NCBI RefSeq assembly: GCF_030519475.1
Contig: NZ_JAUMKD010000010.1
Location: 186,001-250,000, forward strand
Direction: 5' to 3'
Length of the DNA stretch: 64,000 bases
Source: Micromonospora sp. C28SCA-DRY-2
GTDB lineage: Bacteria > Actinomycetota > Actinomycetes > Mycobacteriales > Micromonosporaceae
Below the pieces are notes generated by a model that worked only from the letters and a program-made list of their open reading frames with translations, had not been told where the DNA came from and did no database searches. A program made the position numbers and the translations under genes. Shown here one piece after another: positions 25,247 through 33,692 of this stretch (position 1 is the stretch's first letter; each line of letters opens with the position of its first letter).

Positions 25247-26116
25247 GTGACCGAGTTCGACGGACTGCCGGTGCTGCGGTCCCCGGTGGCCATCGCCGCG
25301 TTCGAGGGCTGGAACGACGCCGCGGACGCGTCCACCGCCGCAGTTGAACACCTGGAGCAGGTGTGGAACGCCCGGCAGGTCACCGAGCTGGACCCGGAGG
25401 ACTTCTACGACTTCCAGGTCAGCCGGCCCACCATCACGATGGCCGACGGCGAGACCCGCCGGGTGCAGTGGCCCACCACCCGGTTCATGGTGGCCAGCCC
25501 GGAGGGCACCGAACGCGACGTGGTGCTGATCCGCGGCATCGAGCCGAGCATGCGCTGGCGCACCTTCTGCGAGCAGGTGCTGGAGATCTGCCACAGCCTG
25601 GAGGTCGAGCGGGTGGTGCTGCTCGGCGCGCTGCTGGCCGACGTGCCGTACACCCGGCCGCTGCCGATCAGCGGCAGCGCCTCGGACTCCCGGGCCGCCG
25701 AGCGCTACCAGCTCACCCCCACCCGCTACGACGGGCCGACCGGCATCGTCGGGGTGCTGCACGACGCCTGCACCCGCGCCGAGGTCGACGCGGTCTCGTT
25801 CTGGGTGCACGTGCCGCACTACGCCAACAACCCGCCCTGCCCGAAGGCCACCCTCGCCCTGCTGCACCGGGTCGAGGAGGTGCTCGACCTGCCGGTGCCG
25901 ATGGCCGACCTGGCCGAGGAGGCCGCCGAGTGGGAGCAGCGGGTGCGCAGCGCCGCCGAGCAGGACGCCGAGCTGGGCGAGTACGTGCGCGAGTTGGAGG
26001 AGCGCGTCGGCGACGCGGGCATCACCCCGCTGACCGGTGACGAGATCGCCCAGGAGTTCGAGAAGTACCTGCGCCGCCGCGGCGGCTCGGCCGGCCCGAC
26101 CGCCGGCTCCTGGTAG
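25247..26116 (+). CDS. PAC2-family protein
   Basis: 289 residues from GTG 25247, with GGGAGAGG upstream. The N-terminus (LRSPVAIAAFEGWNDAADASTAAVEHL) and the central VVLLGALLADVPYTRPLPISG are characteristic of bacterial PAC2 proteins, related to proteasome-assembly chaperones, which are found widely in actinobacteria. The C-terminal ~70 residues form a predicted helical, acidic tail (AEEAAEWEQRVRSAAEQDAELGEYVRELEERV). The molecular role in bacteria is not established. It diverges from metH and ends in a strong terminator. Confidence 0.92.
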   Translation: MTEFDGLPVLRSPVAIAAFEGWNDAADASTAAVEHLEQVWNARQVTELDPEDFYDFQVSRPTITMADGETRRVQWPTTRFMVASPEGTERDVVLIRGIEPSMRWRTFCEQVLEICHSLEVERVVLLGALLADVPYTRPLPISGSASDSRAAERYQLTPTRYDGPTGIVGVLHDACTRAEVDAVSFWVHVPHYANNPPCPKATLALLHRVEEVLDLPVPMADLAEEAAEWEQRVRSAAEQDAELGEYVRELEERVGDAGITPLTGDEIAQEFEKYLRRRGGSAGPTAGSW

Positions 26117-26136
26117 CCCTCTCCCCCGTTTCGCGA

Positions 26137-26176
26137 ACCGGGCCCCGGACAGCCGTTCCGGGGTCCGGTCGTTTTC
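26137..26176 (+). terminator. Rho-independent terminator of the PAC2 gene
   Basis: ACCGGGCCCCGGA (26137-26149) pairs with 26157-26169 with one G-U pair and is followed by CGTTTTC, a real T-tract. It lies 20 bp after the PAC2 stop. Confidence 0.8.
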
Positions 26177-26280
26177 TCGCCCGACGTTCCACGGTTCACC
26201 GCCGCGGTGCCTGCCTCGGGTGCGGTTTCCGGGCCGAAGCGCGGTGCTCCGGCGTGTCCGGGGTGGCGCGGTCACACCCG

Positions 26281-26302
26281 CTAGGCCATCCTAGGAACCT
26301 AG
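26281..26302. promoter_or_regulatory. CTAGG/CCTAG palindromic operator candidate
   Basis: Three alternating half-sites: CTAGG (26281-26285), CCTAG (26290-26294) overlapping CTAGG (26291-26295), and CCTAG (26298-26302). The inner pair forms the perfect palindrome CTAGGAACCTAG. It ends 20 bp before the ATG of the GntR/UTRA gene, so autoregulation is likely. Confidence 0.55.
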
Positions 26303-26322
26303 CTGTGATCGAGGAGGCGGGC

Positions 26323-27114
26323 ATGCAGATCAATCCGGGCGCTGCCGAGTTCCCGCACCGGCAGATCGCCGCGCAGCTCAAAGCGCAGGTGCGGCGCGGC
26401 GACTGGGGGCCGGGCGAACGGCTGCCGTCCATCCCGGCCATCGCCGAGATGTTCGGGGTGGCGAAGCAGACCGTCCAACGCGCCGTCGACCAGCTGCGGG
26501 TCGAGGGCATCCTGATCACCAAGCCCGGCTCCGGCACGTACGTCCGGGGCACCCGGCGGCGGCTCAACCGGCTCTCCCGGGGGCGGTACGGCGGCTTCCG
26601 CGGCTACCACACCGACCTCGCCGCCCGGTACAAGCAGCAGCTCGTCTCCGTCGGCCGCGCCCCGGCCCCGCCGGAGGTGGCCGACGCGTTCGGCGTGCCC
26701 GACGGCACCGAACTGGTCTGCCGCCGGCACCTGGTCCGCACCGAGGACTCCCCGGTCGAGGTCGGCGCCTCCTGGTTCCTGCCCGCCGACGCCGCCGGCA
26801 CCTCGCTGGAACGCAGCGAGGCGTACGGCCGGCCGCTCTACCAGGAGGCCGAGGAGGCCACCGGGCGGCGGTACGTCTCGGCCACCGACACGATCAGCGC
26901 CCGCCAGCCCAGCCGGGAGGAGGCGGAGATCCTGCAGATCCGCCCGGACACCCCGGTGCTGCACCTGCTACACGTCGCCTACGACGGCGCCCGCAAGCCG
27001 ATCGAGGTCGCCCAGGCCACCTGGCCCGGCCCGGTCACCACGCTCACCGAGGAGTACCGGATCCCCGCCCCGGCCCCCGAACCGGACCCCGACCCCGGCC
27101 TCACCCTCGCCTGA
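26323..27114 (+). CDS. GntR-family regulator with UTRA ligand domain (HutC subfamily)
   Basis: 263 residues; ATG 26323 is chosen for the GAGGAGG at 26311-26317. The winged helix covers residues ~10-75 (HRQIAAQLKAQVRRGDWGPGERLPSIPAIAEMFGVAKQTVQRAVDQLRVEGILITKPGSGTYVR) and a UTRA domain follows at ~110-245, ending in the usual ETPVLHLLHVAYDGARKPIEVAQ-like strand (here DTPVLHLL). UTRA domains bind small effectors such as sugars or amino-acid derivatives. No adjacent co-oriented enzyme gene suggests the effector; the protein may act on distant targets as well as the palindrome before its own gene. Confidence 0.93.
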   Translation: MQINPGAAEFPHRQIAAQLKAQVRRGDWGPGERLPSIPAIAEMFGVAKQTVQRAVDQLRVEGILITKPGSGTYVRGTRRRLNRLSRGRYGGFRGYHTDLAARYKQQLVSVGRAPAPPEVADAFGVPDGTELVCRRHLVRTEDSPVEVGASWFLPADAAGTSLERSEAYGRPLYQEAEEATGRRYVSATDTISARQPSREEAEILQIRPDTPVLHLLHVAYDGARKPIEVAQATWPGPVTTLTEEYRIPAPAPEPDPDPGLTLA

Positions 27115-27306
27115 CTCCCCCTCCCCGGCTCCAGTCCGGCGATCATCAAGTAGTCGCCTGCCGCCTCGACGTGTCGCAGCTCATTGCGTCAGTGATCGAT
27201 GCCGATCATCACCTGCCCCTCCGCCGAGGCGACCGACCGGGAGGCCGCCCGGGTCATGGCAGCACCTCATAATCAAGCGGGTGGGGCCGGGTGGGGGTGG
27301 GGGTCG

Positions 27307-28545
27307 TTAGAGGCGGATGCCGAGGAGGGCGTCCAGGGTGTCGGCGAAGAGGGCGGGGGCGGTCGGGTCGTCGGCGGTGCCGGCGAGGGCCTGCTCGGCC
27401 CAGGCGTCGGCGAGCGCCAGCGCCCCCGGAGTGTCCAGGTCGTCGGCGAGCCGGGCGCGTACGCCGGCCAGCAGCTCAGCCCCGGACGGCCCGGCCGGCG
27501 CGGCGGCGGCCCGCCGCCAGCGGGCCAGCCGCTCCTGGGCGGTGGTGAGCAGGTCCTCGGTCCAGGACCGGTCGGCCCGGTAGTGCCCGGACAGCAGCGC
27601 CAGCCGCACCGCCATCGGATCCACCTGGTCGGCCCGCAGCCGGGAGACGAAGACCAGGTTGCCCCGGGACTTCGACATCTTCTCGCCGTCCAGGCCGATC
27701 ATGCCGGCGTGCGTGTAGTGCGTCGCGAACGGCGCCTCGCCGGTGAGCCGCTCGGCGTGCGCCGCGGAACACTCGTGGTGCGGGAAGAGCAGGTCGTTGC
27801 CGCCGCCCTGCACGTCGATCCGGTCGCCGAGCAGGCCCAGCGCGATGACCGCGCACTCGATGTGCCAGCCCGGACGGCCCGGGCCCAGCTCGCCGCCCGG
27901 CCAGGACGGCTCCCCCTCACGGGCGCCCCGCCACAGCAGCGGGTCGAGCGGGTCGCGCTTGCCGGCCCGCTCCGGGTCGCCGCCGCGCTCCGGGAAGATC
28001 TCCAACATCTGCTCGCGGGACAGGTTGGACTCGTAGCCGAACCGGGGCGCCGCGGTGATGTCGAAGTAGACGTCGCCGGTGCCGTCCTCCAGCCGGTACG
28101 CGGCGCCGTCCTTGAGCAGCACCAGGACCTTCTCGGCGATGTCCGGGATCGACTCGATCGCGCCCATGTAGTGCGCCGGCGGGATCATCCGCAGCGCCTC
28201 CATGTCCTCCCGGAACAGGGCGGTCTCCCGCATCGCGAGGACCTTCCAGTCCTCCCCGTCGCGGGCCGCGCGCTCCAGCAGCGGGTCGTCGATGTCGGTG
28301 ACGTTCTGCACGTACTTCACGTTCAGCCCGGCGTCCCGCCAGACGCGCTGGACCAGGTCGAACGTGATCATGGTGGCGGCGTGACCGAGGTGGGTGGCGT
28401 CGTACGGGGTGATGCCGCAGACGTACATGGTCGCTGTGCCGTCCGGCGTGCTCGGGTGGACCCCCTGCCGTGCCGAGTCGAACAACGCCAGCGGCCCGCC
28501 CCTGCCGGGCAGCCGCGGCACCTCATGTCCCGCCCAAGACTCCAT
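27307..28545 (-). CDS. mshC: Cysteine:glucosaminyl-inositol ligase (mycothiol synthesis)
   Basis: 412 residues from ATG 28545; TAGGCT (28553-28558, minus strand) lies 7 nt upstream, suggesting a leaderless mRNA. It is a CysS paralogue: the HIGH-like motif HLGH is at residues 52-55, the KMSKS loop at 289-293 (GEKMSKSRGN), and zinc ligands C43, C231 and H256 recognise the cysteine thiol. The shortened C-terminus, without an anticodon-binding domain, distinguishes MshC from cysteinyl-tRNA synthetase. It joins cysteine to GlcN-inositol in the penultimate step of mycothiol synthesis, a marker of actinobacteria. The following genes on the same strand are its usual neighbours. Confidence 0.95.
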   Translation of the reverse strand: MESWAGHEVPRLPGRGGPLALFDSARQGVHPSTPDGTATMYVCGITPYDATHLGHAATMITFDLVQRVWRDAGLNVKYVQNVTDIDDPLLERAARDGEDWKVLAMRETALFREDMEALRMIPPAHYMGAIESIPDIAEKVLVLLKDGAAYRLEDGTGDVYFDITAAPRFGYESNLSREQMLEIFPERGGDPERAGKRDPLDPLLWRGAREGEPSWPGGELGPGRPGWHIECAVIALGLLGDRIDVQGGGNDLLFPHHECSAAHAERLTGEAPFATHYTHAGMIGLDGEKMSKSRGNLVFVSRLRADQVDPMAVRLALLSGHYRADRSWTEDLLTTAQERLARWRRAAAAPAGPSGAELLAGVRARLADDLDTPGALALADAWAEQALAGTADDPTAPALFADTLDALLGIRL

Positions 28546-28612
28546 GATTGCCAGCCTAACCAGCGGTACGACAGGGCAGGACGAGCACCGGGGTGATCAT
28601 CACGACAGCGGC

Positions 28613-29431
28613 TCACATGGGCGGCCAGGGCACCGCCGGCCAGTCCTCGGGCGGCTGCGGGAACCGGCCGGTGTCGCGCAGCCGGTCGATCCGGGCGGCC
28701 AGTTCGGCGATCTCGGTGATCGTCAGGTGGTCGGCCAGTTCGGCGCCGAGCGCCCCGGCGACCTGCCCGGCGAGCCCGTCGAGCATCTCCACCGCGTCCG
28801 CCGGCAACTGCCGGCCGGCCCAGCCCCAGAGCACCGTGCGCAGCTTCTCCTCGACGTGGAAGCTCACCCCGTGGTCCACGCCGTAGATCCGGTCGTCCGG
28901 GCCGACCAGCACGTGGCCGCCCTTGCGGTCGGCGTTGTTGATCACGGCGTCGAGCACCGCGAGCCGGGCCAGCCGCGGGTCGTCCGCGTGCGCCAGCGCG
29001 TACGGGGTGCCGTCGTCGTCGCGGGCGGCGGCGATCGGGAACCAGCGCGGCGGCAGCGCGTCGGCCGACACGAACCCGACCAGCGGCTGCGCGTCGGCCG
29101 GCTCGTCGATCCAGAGCTGGCACGAGCCCGGCCCGAACGGGCCCTCGCGCAGCACCGTCGGCGGCACCAGGTCCCAGCCGCTGGCCCGGGAGACCAGGTA
29201 CGCGGCCACCTCCCGACCGGCCAGCGTGCCGTCCGGGAAGTCCCAGAGCGGGCGCTCGCCCCGCACCGGCTTGTAGACGCAGCGGGCGGTCACCCCGTCC
29301 AGGGTGAGGATCCCCCGCAGGGTGGTGTTCGAGGCGTCCACCAGCCGGCCCTCGAGGTCGAGCGCGCCGTCACGGAGCAGCCGGAGCGCGGCGTCGCCGT
29401 CCTGGCGGGGTTGCAGCCCGGACGACGTCAC
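28613..29431 (-). CDS. SCO1664-family protein (PI3/4-kinase-like fold)
   Basis: 272 residues from ATG 29431, overlapping the DUF3090 stop by 4 bp. The sequence shows an N-lobe-like CVYKPVRGERPLWDFPDGTLAGREVAAYLVS with an invariant Lys, a catalytic-loop-like DAVINNADRKGGHVLVG and a metal-binding VDHGVSFH, reminiscent of HipA/phosphatidylinositol-kinase-like proteins. Actinobacteria keep this gene next to DUF3090, a phosphomutase-like gene and mshC, as here. The substrate is unknown. Confidence 0.88.
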   Translation of the reverse strand: MTSSGLQPRQDGDAALRLLRDGALDLEGRLVDASNTTLRGILTLDGVTARCVYKPVRGERPLWDFPDGTLAGREVAAYLVSRASGWDLVPPTVLREGPFGPGSCQLWIDEPADAQPLVGFVSADALPPRWFPIAAARDDDGTPYALAHADDPRLARLAVLDAVINNADRKGGHVLVGPDDRIYGVDHGVSFHVEEKLRTVLWGWAGRQLPADAVEMLDGLAGQVAGALGAELADHLTITEIAELAARIDRLRDTGRFPQPPEDWPAVPWPPM

Positions 29432-30006
29432 CGGTGGTAACCGTTGTGCCGCGGGCAGAGGTGGCCCGCGGGGTCCAGCGGCTGACCGCAGAGCGGGCAG
29501 GGCGGCCGGCCGGCGTTGACCACCCGCCGGGCCCGTTCGATGAACTGCCGCGTCGCCTCCGGGGTCAACCGCACCCGGAGCCGGTCGAGGTCGTCGTCGG
29601 GCTCGTCGTCGTCGGCGTCCTCGTCGTCGTCGGGCTCGCCCAGCTCGACCTCGGCCTCCGCCTCACCGGCCGCGATCGCCTCGATCACCACGGTGGCGGT
29701 GTCCACGTCGAAGGCCAGCCCGAGGGTGCCGACCCGGAACTCCTCGTCGACCGGCGTGTCCAGCGGGTCGTTGTCGCCGACGCTGGTGGCCGGCTCGGGC
29801 AGCTCGACGCCGAACCGGCGCTGCGCCTCGGAGAGCAGCTCCTCCAGCTTCTCGGCCAGCAACGACACCTGGACCTTCTCCAGCGCGACGCTGACCAGCC
29901 GGCCACCGCCGCGCGCCTGGAGGAAGAACGTGCGATCCCCCGGCGGCCCGACGGTCCCGGCGACGAACCGCTCCGGCGGCTCGAAGGCGTGCACCTGGTG
30001 GGTCAT
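29428..30006 (-). CDS. DUF3090 family protein
   Basis: 192 residues from ATG 30006, with TAGGGT (30014-30019, minus strand) 7 nt upstream and no ribosome site. It begins MTHQVHAFEPPERFVAGTVG as usual for DUF3090, has a long acidic Asp/Glu tract at ~125-145 encoded by GTC/GTCGTC-type triplet repeats on the plus strand, and ends in a zinc-ribbon-like CPLCGQPLDPAGHLCPRHNGYHR. The function is unknown. It is coupled to the SCO1664-like gene by a 4-bp overlap. Confidence 0.9.
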   Translation of the reverse strand: MTHQVHAFEPPERFVAGTVGPPGDRTFFLQARGGGRLVSVALEKVQVSLLAEKLEELLSEAQRRFGVELPEPATSVGDNDPLDTPVDEEFRVGTLGLAFDVDTATVVIEAIAAGEAEAEVELGEPDDDEDADDDEPDDDLDRLRVRLTPEATRQFIERARRVVNAGRPPCPLCGQPLDPAGHLCPRHNGYHR

Positions 30007-30127
30007 ACCCACGACCCTATCCGGCCCGCAACGGCAACGCGCACCCCACCGACACCCCGAATCGCCCCCGCCCCGGCGACCCCGCCGTACCGCCGGGCCG
30101 ACCCGGGCCGGACCGCGCCCGCCGCGC

Positions 30128-30832
30128 TCACCGCGACGCCCCCGCGCCCCCGCCGACCGCGGCGTCCGAGTCGGCCGCCCGGGCCGCCCGCCGGCGCCGC
30201 TTGCGCGGCGGCGGCACCAGCCCGGCCAGGTCACCGCCGGTGTCGTTGAGCCGCAGCAGGAACGGGCGCACCGGCGTGTAGCGGATCGCGGTCACCGACG
30301 CCGGGTCCGCCACGATCCGCTGAAACAGATCGAGGTGTACGCCCAGCGCGTCGGCCACGATCGCCTTGATCACGTCGCCGTGGCTGCACGCCAGCCAGAC
30401 CGCCTCCGCGCCGTGCTCGGCGGTGACCCGGGCGTCCCAGGAGCGCACCGCCGCCACCGCGCGGGCCGCCATCGCCGCCATCGCCTCCCCCTCCGGGAAG
30501 ACCGCCCCGCTGGGATGCTGCTGCACCACCGGCCAGAGCGGCTCCTTGGCCAGCTTCTTCAACGGCTGCCCCTCCCAGCTGCCGTAACCGCACTCGATCA
30601 GGCCCTCCTCGACGACCGGGGTCGCCTCCGGCAACGCCAACTCGAGGGTCTGCCGGCACCGGATCAACGGACTGGTCACCACCGCCGCCAGCGGCACCGC
30701 CCGGAGCCGCTCCCCGACCGCTGTCGCCTGGGCCCGGCCGGTGTCGTCCAGCTCGACCGGCTGACGGCCGGCCAGCCCACCGTCCGCGTTCGCGGTCGTC
30801 CGGCCGTGTCGCAGAAGCAGAAGGGTCGCCAC
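30128..30832 (-). CDS. Histidine-phosphatase-superfamily protein (MSMEG_4193-type phosphomutase)
   Basis: 234 residues. GTG 30832 is preferred because TAGGGT (30840-30845, minus strand) lies exactly 7 nt before it; the in-frame GTG at 30838 would almost touch that box. The catalytic RHG motif is at once N-terminal (LLLLRHGRTTANADG), the second His is in WLACSHGDVIKAI, and a conserved CGYGSWEGQPL follows the family pattern. The C-terminal tail is basic (PPPRKRRRRAARAA). Actinobacteria keep it with DUF3090, SCO1664-like and mshC genes; the true substrate is unknown. Confidence 0.9.
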   Translation of the reverse strand: MATLLLLRHGRTTANADGGLAGRQPVELDDTGRAQATAVGERLRAVPLAAVVTSPLIRCRQTLELALPEATPVVEEGLIECGYGSWEGQPLKKLAKEPLWPVVQQHPSGAVFPEGEAMAAMAARAVAAVRSWDARVTAEHGAEAVWLACSHGDVIKAIVADALGVHLDLFQRIVADPASVTAIRYTPVRPFLLRLNDTGGDLAGLVPPPRKRRRRAARAADSDAAVGGGAGASR

Positions 30833-30954
30833 GGTCACCACCCTAGGGCCTGGGATCTCGAGGTCCGCCGCCGTCCGGTGCGCCCGGCTTCTGGCTCTTC
30901 GGTCCGCCGTTCCGCGTTGTCTGCGCGTTCCTGGTGAGGTGGGTGGTTGCGGTG

Positions 30955-31026
30955 GGGTGTGGCCCGCCGTGACCGGCTCCGGGCGGCTCGGCTTGATCCC
31001 TGCGCCGGTCACGGCGGGCCACACCC
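30955..31026. repeat. Long palindromic repeat family 2, copy A
   Basis: The arm 30955-30977 (GGGTGTGGCCCGCCGTGACC and three more bases) is the exact reverse complement of 31004-31026, a 23-bp perfect stem with a 26-nt loop containing GGCTTGATCCCTGC (30990-31003). The loop appears reverse-complemented in copy B at 33050-33120. Confidence 0.92.
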
Positions 31027-31579
31027 GCGTCGTGGTCCCGGTCCGCCCGTGTCGGTGCGGCGGGGCCACGTTGTGGTGGTCCAGATTCGCTTGGTCACGG
31101 GGCCACCGGTGCCGCAGTCCGAGTCCGTTCGCGAGGTTACGGCGCGCCCGCCCTGGTCGCGGTCGGGTCTGGTCGCGGTCGGGTCCGCGCGCCCCGTCCT
31201 GGTCGGCGGTGACGTTGGCGATGTGCCGTGCCCACCTCGTTCGCTCGCCCTGTCTGGTGCGGGTAGCGCGCGGGATCACCATGCCGGCCGGCGGTTGGCC
31301 GGCGGACGTTGTCGTCTGGGTGGGCATGGTGTCCGGTGAGGGTGATGCCCTGTGTCATCATGCCGTGGAGGTATCAGCGGATGCGCTTGGTTGCCGCGAC
31401 TGGCGGGGCCAGACGTCCGGCGCTCGTTCTCTGGGGTCCGCCCCGCCGTGGGGGCCCGAGGGCGGCTCGCTGCCGGGCGGGCTGATCGGCGAGCGCGGAC
31501 CGAGGGCTCACCCCTTCGTGGAGCCGGGCAGTGGGTCGGTCATCCAGACATTCCGCGCACGGGGTGTCGGGGGTGCGCG

Positions 31580-31745
31580 AAGGGCTGCGCTGTCTCGCCG
31601 ACGTGGCGGTGTCCGCCCCGAGGGCCCCGCACCGTTTCGCCGATGCGGCGGGGTATCGACCCGGAGGGCCTGCGCCAGGTCGCCGATTTTGCGGTGTCAA
31701 CTGGGTCGGGATGGCCCCATATCGGCGGTATGGAGTCGATCGGCG
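31580..31745. repeat. Degenerate 42-43 bp tandem repeat, four copies
   Basis: A core of the form TCGCCGAYNNGGCGGTGTC begins at 31595, 31637, 31680 and 31722 (spacings 42, 43 and 42), each preceded by an AGGGCC-type block. The copies differ at many positions, so the array is old. The core is itself nearly palindromic (CGCCGAT...GGCG). Confidence 0.65.
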
Positions 31746-31900
31746 TCGGCTGCGGCCGGCACATAGGCCGCCGCCGTGCCGGTGTGGGTGTTTGTCGGGT
31801 TCGTGGGTGTGACCGGCGGCATCCGGGTGGCGGAATCGGGCCCGGGTCGGGGCGTTATACTGCGGACGATCGAGCAAGGGCTCGCTGGTATGGCCGGCGT

Positions 31901-32122
31901 GAGGGTCCCGGCCTGGCGGAATGATGGCGGGCGGCCGGTCGTTGCATCCCCTCGACGATCGCGGCAGTCCTTGCCCGGCGCCAGGTTGAGGGTCGTGGCG
32001 CCGAATGACGGCGGCCCGGTGGTCGTTGCATCCCCCGAACGATCGCGGCAGCCCTTTGCCCCGGCACACGCCGGCGGAGGGTTGAGGGCCCCGGAATGAT
32101 GGTGGCCCGGTGGTCGTTACAC
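31901..32122. repeat. 84-91 bp tandem repeat, two full and one partial copy
   Basis: Units anchored at GAATGATGG or GAATGACGG begin at 31919, 32003 and 32094 and share GGTCGTTGCATCCC and CGATCGCGGCAG segments; the third copy diverges after GGTCGTTACA. Each is preceded by a GAGGGTC or GAGGGCC block. Confidence 0.75.
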
Positions 32123-32302
32123 ACAGTCCGGCACCGCGAAGGGACACCGTCCGGCAGGTCTGCCGGGCATCCCGGTACCAGGGCATCCCCGCCCCGCGCG
32201 TGCCGGATCCTCCGAAGTCTTCTGAGCGCCCTGGTGGTGCTTGCGCCCCTGTGCCCGTTCCCCCCTGGGCTGGTGGCGTTGACCCCCGAAGGAGCTTTTG
32301 TG

Positions 32303-32876
32303 ATGAACACGATCATGCGTAAGAGCGTTCTGGGTATCGCTGGTCTGGCGTTCGCCGGTGGTGTCGCCGCCGGCCCCGCCACCGCCCACGCTGCTCGGTT
32401 GAGGCGGCCAGCCGGTCGCCGCCGTGCAGGCCGACAAGCCGGGTGTGAAGGGGAAGCTGATCCGCATGGTGTGCAGGGCGAGCAGTCGCGCATCGAGCTG
32501 AACGATGAGCAGACCGCGAATGAAGGCGATCATCGCGGCGACGAAGAAGTCCGGTATGGACGAGCGGGCCGCCGTGTGGCATCGCCACCGCGTTGCAGGA
32601 GTCGAAGCTGGAGAACCTGGGTCACCTGGGTGGCGCAACGACCACGACTCGCGGGGCCTGTTCCAGCAGCGCCCGAGCTCGGGTTGGGCACGGTCGAGCA
32701 GATCACCGACCCCGAGTACTCCACCATGGCGTTCCCGGGCCTAGCAGGTCGACGGCTGGCAGGACATGCCCCTGACCGTCGCCGCCCAGGGTGCAGGTGT
32801 CGGCGGCCTACCCCGACCACTACGCCCAGTGGAACAGCAGGCCGCCGACCTCGTCGCCGAGCACTGGAACAACTGA
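32303..32876 (+). pseudogene. Multiply frameshifted secreted-protein gene (peptidoglycan-hydrolase-associated type)
   Basis: ATG 32303 has a GAAGGAG ribosome site (32288-32294) and starts a convincing signal peptide (MRKSVLGIAGLAFAGGVAAG...ATAHA). The remainder is recognisable only by switching frames about eight times: ELNDEQTAN, then MKAIIAATKKSGMDERAAV, QESKLENLGHLG, RNDHDSRGLFQQRPSSGW, TVEQITDPEYSTMAF, MPLTVAAQG, SAYPDHYAQW and finally AADLVAEHWNN followed by TGA 32874-32876. These segments match in order the C-terminal domain of secreted actinobacterial cell-wall proteins in which SxGLFQQRP is conserved. The density of single-base indels indicates a dead gene, or poor sequence in this stretch. 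Confidence 0.75.
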
Positions 32877-33049
32877 CAACCAAACACACGGACTTTCCTG
32901 CTAGACCTGCTGGCCGGCACCACATGGGTGCGCCGGCCAGCAGCACATCCACCACCACAGGGCCAACACCACCGACCGGGATGCCGGCCCGCACAAGGCC
33001 AGGCCCCCGCCGGCGACCGCGACCAGGCGTCGGCGGCTCAGCCAGGTCC

Positions 33050-33120
33050 GGGGTGGCCCGCCGTGACCGGCGCAGGGATCAAGCCCGGACCGCGGAGCCG
33101 GGCACGGCGGGCCACACCCC
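33050..33120. repeat. Long palindromic repeat family 2, copy B (inverted relative to copy A)
   Basis: The left arm 33050-33071 and right arm 33097-33120 pair with one mismatch and a 2-base bulge. The loop contains GCAGGGATCAAGCC (33072-33085), the exact reverse complement of the copy A loop segment, so the two copies face each other 2.0 kb apart. Confidence 0.85.
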
Positions 33121-33639
33121 AACCCTAACCCCCACGCAGCAGGCAGAGACGCGACCACCCCACGCACCAGCCACCGACCCGACCACCGCAAGACGACGCG
33201 ACCCGGACGGCCAGGGCGACGCGGCCAGCACGACAAAACCGATTCCAGCCACCCGGGGAACAACCAGACCCACCACCCTGTTGAGACCAGTGTCGGATGG
33301 GACCCAGTGTCCCCGGGCCTCACCCCAACAGCCTTCTGCGGAATACCGTCCGGCTGGAACCGCGTCGCCACTCGCCGAGAGGGCGACCTGCACACCGACA
33401 CCGCCGCCCCGCAGCCACCAGGCCGCGGGGGGCGGCGCTGTCTCCAGACCCGGTCGCCCCGACCCCGAGCCGCGTCCGGCCGCACAGACCGGAGCCCGAG
33501 CCCGCAGGCCGACCCCTGCACCCGGCCGCGCAGGCCCCCGGACGGCCGCCCGAGCCCGCATCCCGGCCGGGCAGGCCCGAGAGCCCGCACCCGGCCGAAG
33601 CGCGAGTCCCTCGCCGTTGCCGAATGCGCGTTGGAACGG

Positions 33640-33678
33640 CGACGGCCCCCGGGCACCGCGCGGTGCCGGGGGCCGTCG
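33640..33678 (-). terminator. Terminator hairpin after uppP
   Basis: An 18-bp GC stem, CGACGGCCCCCGG... at 33640-33658 with 33661-33678, with one bulged G, lies 14 bp downstream of the uppP stop on the minus strand. Confidence 0.75.
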
Positions 33679-33692
33679 AGTGTCGGGCCCGC

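Larger units (their letters stand above)
30846..33639. other. Gene-poor, repeat-rich island
   Basis: Across about 2.8 kb I cannot support any intact gene: the open frames are short, disagree between strands and lack start signals. The stretch holds two copies of one long palindrome (30955-31026 and 33050-33120), a 42-bp degenerate tandem repeat, an 84-91 bp tandem repeat and a frameshifted pseudogene. This looks like decayed horizontally acquired or repeat-invaded DNA. Confidence 0.7.

Noticed and set aside
27115..27306. Possible third copy of palindrome family 1 (GATCATCAAGTAGTCG)
   Set aside because: Only part of one arm is similar and no matching second arm is present, so it is at best a decayed relic.
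31352..31924. 190-residue frame in the 31-kb island
   Set aside because: It runs through the 42-bp repeats, has no family resemblance and no start signal.
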